Shown: piece by piece, positions 63,481 through 64,000 of the stretch | How the letters are laid out: every line of letters starts with the position of its first letter | How positions within the stretch are numbered: position 1 is the first letter of the stretch | Assembly: GCA_947095535.1 (NCBI GenBank) | Contig: OX352772.1 | Span: 276,220,336-276,284,335 of the forward strand | Length of the DNA: 64,000 bases | Reading direction: 5' to 3' | Source of the DNA: Poecilobothrus nobilitatus | Lineage: Eukaryota; Arthropoda; Insecta; Diptera; Dolichopodidae | Made by a program: the position numbers and the translations under genes | The notes under the pieces: generated by a model | Databases searched by the model: none | Told to the model about the DNA's origin: nothing | What the model saw: the letters and a program-made list of their open reading frames with translations, nothing else

Positions 63481-64000
63481 TTAAAGTTATATAACTTAAA
63501 TTTTCTAAAAGAAAGGTGATTTAATTTTGTAAAATCAGTAATGTTTAGTGCCGGGTAAAGTTATCACAGTTAACTTAACACTTTTTCTCGTTTCTAAATT
63601 ATTTTAACTTTATTAAGAAAAAATCTAATAAAACCCTTTATTAAGTAAAATTTAATAACATTTTGAATAGGAATTGAAATTCAGTTATTCAAATCTAAAT
63701 TAAAATTTATCTTCTTAATCTAAACAAATTAAGTTCGAGACATGTAGCCATTATTTTTTTAAAATTAAAAAACATGTCGACAATTAAAAAATCAGTACCA
63801 CCCTGACTGGACTAAAACAAAAAAACGATAGTTCAGTTTTTTTATTTAAATATCATAAAAGGTAAAATACAAGTTGTAAATATTATAATAATGACTGGAA
63901 ATAAAGAAATAAATTTTTAATTATTAAAAGAACCAAAAATTAATTATCTTTTTTTAGCCATCATGTAAATCCGCAATTGGTTTTTTTACAAAAAAATTTT
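63481..64000. other. AT-rich noncoding DNA
   Basis: Nothing was recognised up to the end of the window. Confidence 0.45.

Noticed and set aside
1..64000. CRISPR array, prokaryotic operon or phage-like system
   Set aside because: The tandem repeats have no unique spacers, there are no Shine-Dalgarno-led gene strings, and all recognisable proteins are eukaryotic transposon relics.

Overview
The window looks like a piece of a brachyceran fly genome, probably intergenic or deep-intronic DNA. It is about four-fifths A+T by eye and full of homopolymer runs and (TA)n or (ATGT)n tracts. Its mobile elements are of types known from flies: mini-me/DINE-1-like (Helentron-type) relics with (GTCY)n microsatellites, a DD41D rosa-type mariner, non-LTR retrotransposon relics, a hAT-like relic and tRNA-derived SINE-like sequence. 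No operons, ribosome-binding sites, CRISPR arrays or intact long genes are visible. Most short open frames are random or are products of repeat geometry.

Layout. 1-7443 is AT-rich noncoding DNA with a decayed mini-me relic (about 2.2-2.7 kb), several minisatellites and a tRNA-like sequence. 7446-8729 is a nearly complete but frameshifted rosa-type mariner with well matched terminal inverted repeats; a hAT-like fragment lies beside it (8912-9215). At 10978-11118 on the minus strand is the best candidate for a host coding exon: 47 cysteine-rich codons between good splice sites, not assigned to a family. 17-23 kb holds another mini-me relic and two tails of non-LTR reverse transcriptases. 27329-37756 is a 5214-bp unit present twice head to tail, with no difference found by eye. 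Around 39.1-39.6 kb is an unrecognised coding relic on the minus strand.

42627-50769 is a nested duplication. A 4443-bp block carries a mini-me core followed by two arrays of a roughly 147-bp satellite monomer. The block occurs twice in tandem, and one copy has lost 744 bp. 51316-53492 is a decayed non-LTR retrotransposon with PHD-finger and coiled-coil ORF1 remains and a stop-riddled reverse transcriptase. 58-63.5 kb contains more mini-me-family sequence, including one element with both ends (60853-62440), and a tRNA-derived SINE candidate at about 62.6-62.8 kb.

Nothing here forms a pathway. The main theme is turnover of selfish DNA: rolling-circle-type elements carrying hairpins and satellite arrays, and large tandem duplications that are either very recent or assembly-made. 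The two large duplications and the cysteine-rich exon most deserve follow-up.
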